NCBI GenBank assembly: GCA_018054005.1
Contig: JAGPKI010000071.1
Location: forward strand, 1 to 7,625
DNA length: 7,625 nt
DNA from: Caldisericia bacterium
Lineage (GTDB): Bacteria; Caldisericota; Caldisericia; UBA6126; JAGPKI01
Direction: 5' to 3'
The notes beneath the pieces are model-generated. The model made no database searches and was not told where the DNA came from. It saw only the letters and a program-made list of their open reading frames with translations. The position numbers and the translations under genes were made by a program. Below, piece after piece: positions 6,099 to 7,625 of this stretch (position 1 is its first letter; each line of letters opens with the position of its first letter).

Positions 6099-7424
6099 TT
6101 ATTTGCTTTTTTCTTTTACAGTATAAATAATATTTTGATTTTCGGTGCAGTAATAAATGGTTTGATTGGGTCCTAATACAAGCGAATGATCAAATGCAGC
6201 ATGAGCATTAGGCTGTTTAAGTTTCCACTTAGTTTTTCCATCAGGATAAAATGAATAGAGGTATCTCTCGAATTCTCCGCCAGAACCTACCCCAATATAC
6301 ACGTGGTTATCTGAATCCACAATAGGAGGGGTGCACTCGCCACAGACTATATTTCGCCTCCATAAAAGTTTACCACTTTCTGAAAAAGCATGGAGAATGG
6401 TTTCCTTTTCAGCCGAGAAGGCAAAATAAAATCTATAATCGGTCCCAACTGCATAAGAAGTATTCAAATAACCCCAATCAGAAATGTCGTAATTCCACAA
6501 TTCTTCGCCAGTAGAAGTGGATAACGCTATTAAATGTTTTGGTTTATTTCTTCTTTCTTCCCATAATGCTCCATAGTCATCAGAATTGTTAGCTTCATCG
6601 TAGGCAATTAATATAGTATTAGAAATTGTTGCACCATTGGGAGTAAAATCAATAATTACATTATCAGGTAATTTTTTATACCAGCGTAGCGAACCTTGAG
6701 AATTCAAAGAGAAGAGATAATAACGCTCTTCGGATTCTTTAAAATCAGACAGTAGATAATAGATATTAGAGTTTGTATCGAAAAAAACTCTATTACGAAA
6801 TGAAGATACCATTAATTGTTCTGGAATTTTGTAACTTATTTTTTTATTATTATTTTTATCAACTGCGATTAAATAAACTGCCTTAGGTAAGAGAGCTTCG
6901 GACTTCTTAGCAAACAAATCACCTGTCAATTGCAGAAGATTAAATTTTAAATCAACACCATAGAGTAGTCCATCATTACCCAGAGTGAACGACATTCCAT
7001 TTAGTTTTCGCAATAGGCTGCCATCATTATCAAATAAACTTTTGTCTGTAATTATAAAACCATCTTTAGTCGCTTCAACTGTAGAAATAAATGCCTTTTT
7101 ATTCCACTTCAAAATTCCTTTAGATGATACTGCATAAAGATAGTTATTCCAACCGCAAAAATAGCAATTTCCTTCATCATCTACTGATAGATTTGAATAA
7201 ACACCTATATCTTTATCATAACCTTCTTTCCAGGTAAATTGCCATCCGTTGACAGGTTGATTAATTCCTTTTTGATAGGAATCCATTTTTACAAACAAAG
7301 AGGAAGTATCATTTACCCGTTTTAAAGGTTTCTCTAAATTGTAAAACAACATTGAGGTTAGAAGAAGAATTACAATTAAAACAACTATTAGATACAAAAA
7401 ATTTTGTTTCATGCGAAATTCCAT
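6099..7424 (-). CDS. Membrane-anchored PQQ-like beta-propeller repeat protein
   Basis: 441 aa. Residues about 9-28 form one hydrophobic helix after a basic start (R4, K6), acting as an uncleaved anchor or signal sequence with no lipobox; the rest is predicted outside the cytoplasm. The body is beta-rich with repeated Gly-x-Leu-x-Trp turns at W107, W248, W310, W355 and W400. The last three are exactly 45 residues apart, as in PQQ-like (quinoprotein-type) propeller blades. Segments such as VDDEGNCYFCGW (81-92) and VDSDNHVYIGVG (369-380) repeat the D-x-x-G/N-x-x-Y inner-strand pattern. No quinoprotein dehydrogenase catalytic motif was recognised, so a scaffold or binding role is more likely than an enzyme. 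Odd points are a C361-G-E-C364 motif and an insert between the W248 and W310 blades. The ATG has a very strong AAAAGGAGG 7 nt upstream; the inner Met5 has none. The gene faces an ArsR-type regulator across a 154-bp region. Confidence 0.82.
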   Translation of the reverse strand: MEFRMKQNFLYLIVVLIVILLLTSMLFYNLEKPLKRVNDTSSLFVKMDSYQKGINQPVNGWQFTWKEGYDKDIGVYSNLSVDDEGNCYFCGWNNYLYAVSSKGILKWNKKAFISTVEATKDGFIITDKSLFDNDGSLLRKLNGMSFTLGNDGLLYGVDLKFNLLQLTGDLFAKKSEALLPKAVYLIAVDKNNNKKISYKIPEQLMVSSFRNRVFFDTNSNIYYLLSDFKESEERYYLFSLNSQGSLRWYKKLPDNVIIDFTPNGATISNTILIAYDEANNSDDYGALWEERRNKPKHLIALSTSTGEELWNYDISDWGYLNTSYAVGTDYRFYFAFSAEKETILHAFSESGKLLWRRNIVCGECTPPIVDSDNHVYIGVGSGGEFERYLYSFYPDGKTKWKLKQPNAHAAFDHSLVLGPNQTIYYCTENQNIIYTVKEKSK

Positions 7425-7537
7425 TCCAAAGCCTCCTTTTTGATCACTAAATACTTATTAAATTAGGATTTATCTCTAAAGCTAATTCTTGAAACCATAA
7501 AAAGTAATTTTTTTATTCGTTCTTTAATATATCTATT

Positions 7538-7552
7538 CTATTTAAAAAATAG
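7538..7552. promoter_or_regulatory. Perfect 15-bp palindrome, possible operator
   Basis: CTATTT-AAA-AAATAG forms two perfect 6-bp arms around a 3-bp centre, immediately upstream of the TATAAT box of the plus-strand ArsR-like gene. Its position in the -35/-10 spacer is where an autorepressor would bind. ArsR-family operators are usually AT-rich inverted repeats, but often longer (12-2-12), so the match is only suggestive. In such AT-rich DNA a short palindrome can also arise by chance. Confidence 0.35.
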
Positions 7553-7554
7553 GT

Positions 7555-7560
7555 TATAAT
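7555..7560 (+). promoter_or_regulatory. -10 box (TATAAT) for the ArsR-like gene
   Basis: An exact TATAAT lies 18 bp before the ArsR-like ATG. No good -35 hexamer is found 16-18 bp upstream (TCTATT at 17 bp is poor), so the promoter is weak or activator/repressor dependent. The predicted leader is very short and would explain the missing Shine-Dalgarno. Confidence 0.4.
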
Positions 7561-7578
7561 AAAGTATACGGTATAAAA

Positions 7579-7625
7579 ATGAAAACATATAGAAAAACTG
7601 CAAAAATTTTTAAAGCTCTTTCCTC
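7579..7625 (+). CDS. ArsR-family transcriptional regulator, N-terminal fragment cut by the window edge
   Basis: Only 15 complete codons are present, reading MKTYRKTAKIFKALS, plus the first two bases (TC) of a Ser codon. The AKIFKALS stretch is the hallmark opening of ArsR/SmtB winged-helix repressors, which normally continues S/D-P-T-R-L-x-I-L. Such proteins are dimeric DNA-binding repressors that often sense metals, thiols or redox state and control a neighbouring or divergent gene. An in-frame stop at 7543-7545 limits how far upstream the start could lie, and no alternative ATG, GTG or TTG occurs between. There is no good Shine-Dalgarno. A TATAAT box at 7555-7560 would give a leader of only about 12 nt. 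The call rests on a short stretch, so sequence beyond the edge is needed to confirm it. Confidence 0.6.
   Translation, partial: MKTYRKTAKIFKALS

Overview
This is a strongly AT-rich bacterial window. Eight complete protein genes all lie on the minus strand, and the first 15 codons of a ninth gene sit on the plus strand at the right edge. Clear Shine-Dalgarno sequences (GAGGAGG, AAAGGAGG, AAAAGGAGG) and a lipobox signal peptide indicate a bacterium. A rubrerythrin points to an anaerobe or microaerophile. The SpoIIIAA/Ycf45-type ATPase with a C-terminal R3H domain is a type known from Bacillota, Actinomycetota, cyanobacteria/plastids and several anaerobic candidate lineages. The species or phylum cannot be fixed from this stretch. 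No rRNA, tRNA, CRISPR array, insertion sequence or phage gene was seen.

Layout in the direction of transcription (right to left). From the divergent intergenic region at 7425-7578, a membrane-anchored PQQ-like beta-propeller protein (7424-6099) is read leftward, and an ArsR-type regulator (7579 to beyond the edge) is read rightward. After the propeller come a HAD phosphatase of the phosphoglycolate phosphatase type (6047-5382), an HD-domain hydrolase (5308-4763), a rubrerythrin (4707-4123, GTG start), an M50 site-2-protease-like membrane peptidase (4118-3522), a PlsC-type acyltransferase (3507-2941), the R3H-domain AAA-like ATPase (2874-1306) and a lipoprotein with two carboxypeptidase-regulatory-like domains (1302-82).

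The gaps suggest sub-operons. Rubrerythrin/M50/PlsC are separated by 4 and 14 bp, and ATPase/lipoprotein by 3 bp, with the lipoprotein ribosome-binding site lying inside the ATPase 3' end. The other gaps are 51-73 bp and carry no convincing terminator, so read-through is possible. Three of them contain a TATAAT hexamer on the coding strand, the best being upstream of the HD gene.

Most of the window looks like housekeeping and envelope functions: lipid acylation, intramembrane proteolysis, peroxide defence, phosphate-ester hydrolysis and surface-anchored beta-rich proteins. No obviously new system stands out. The points most worth a second look are the translationally coupled R3H ATPase and lipoprotein, the acidic/aromatic insert in that ATPase, the lipoprotein's unassigned C-terminal domain, and the divergent ArsR/propeller region with a perfect 15-bp palindrome.
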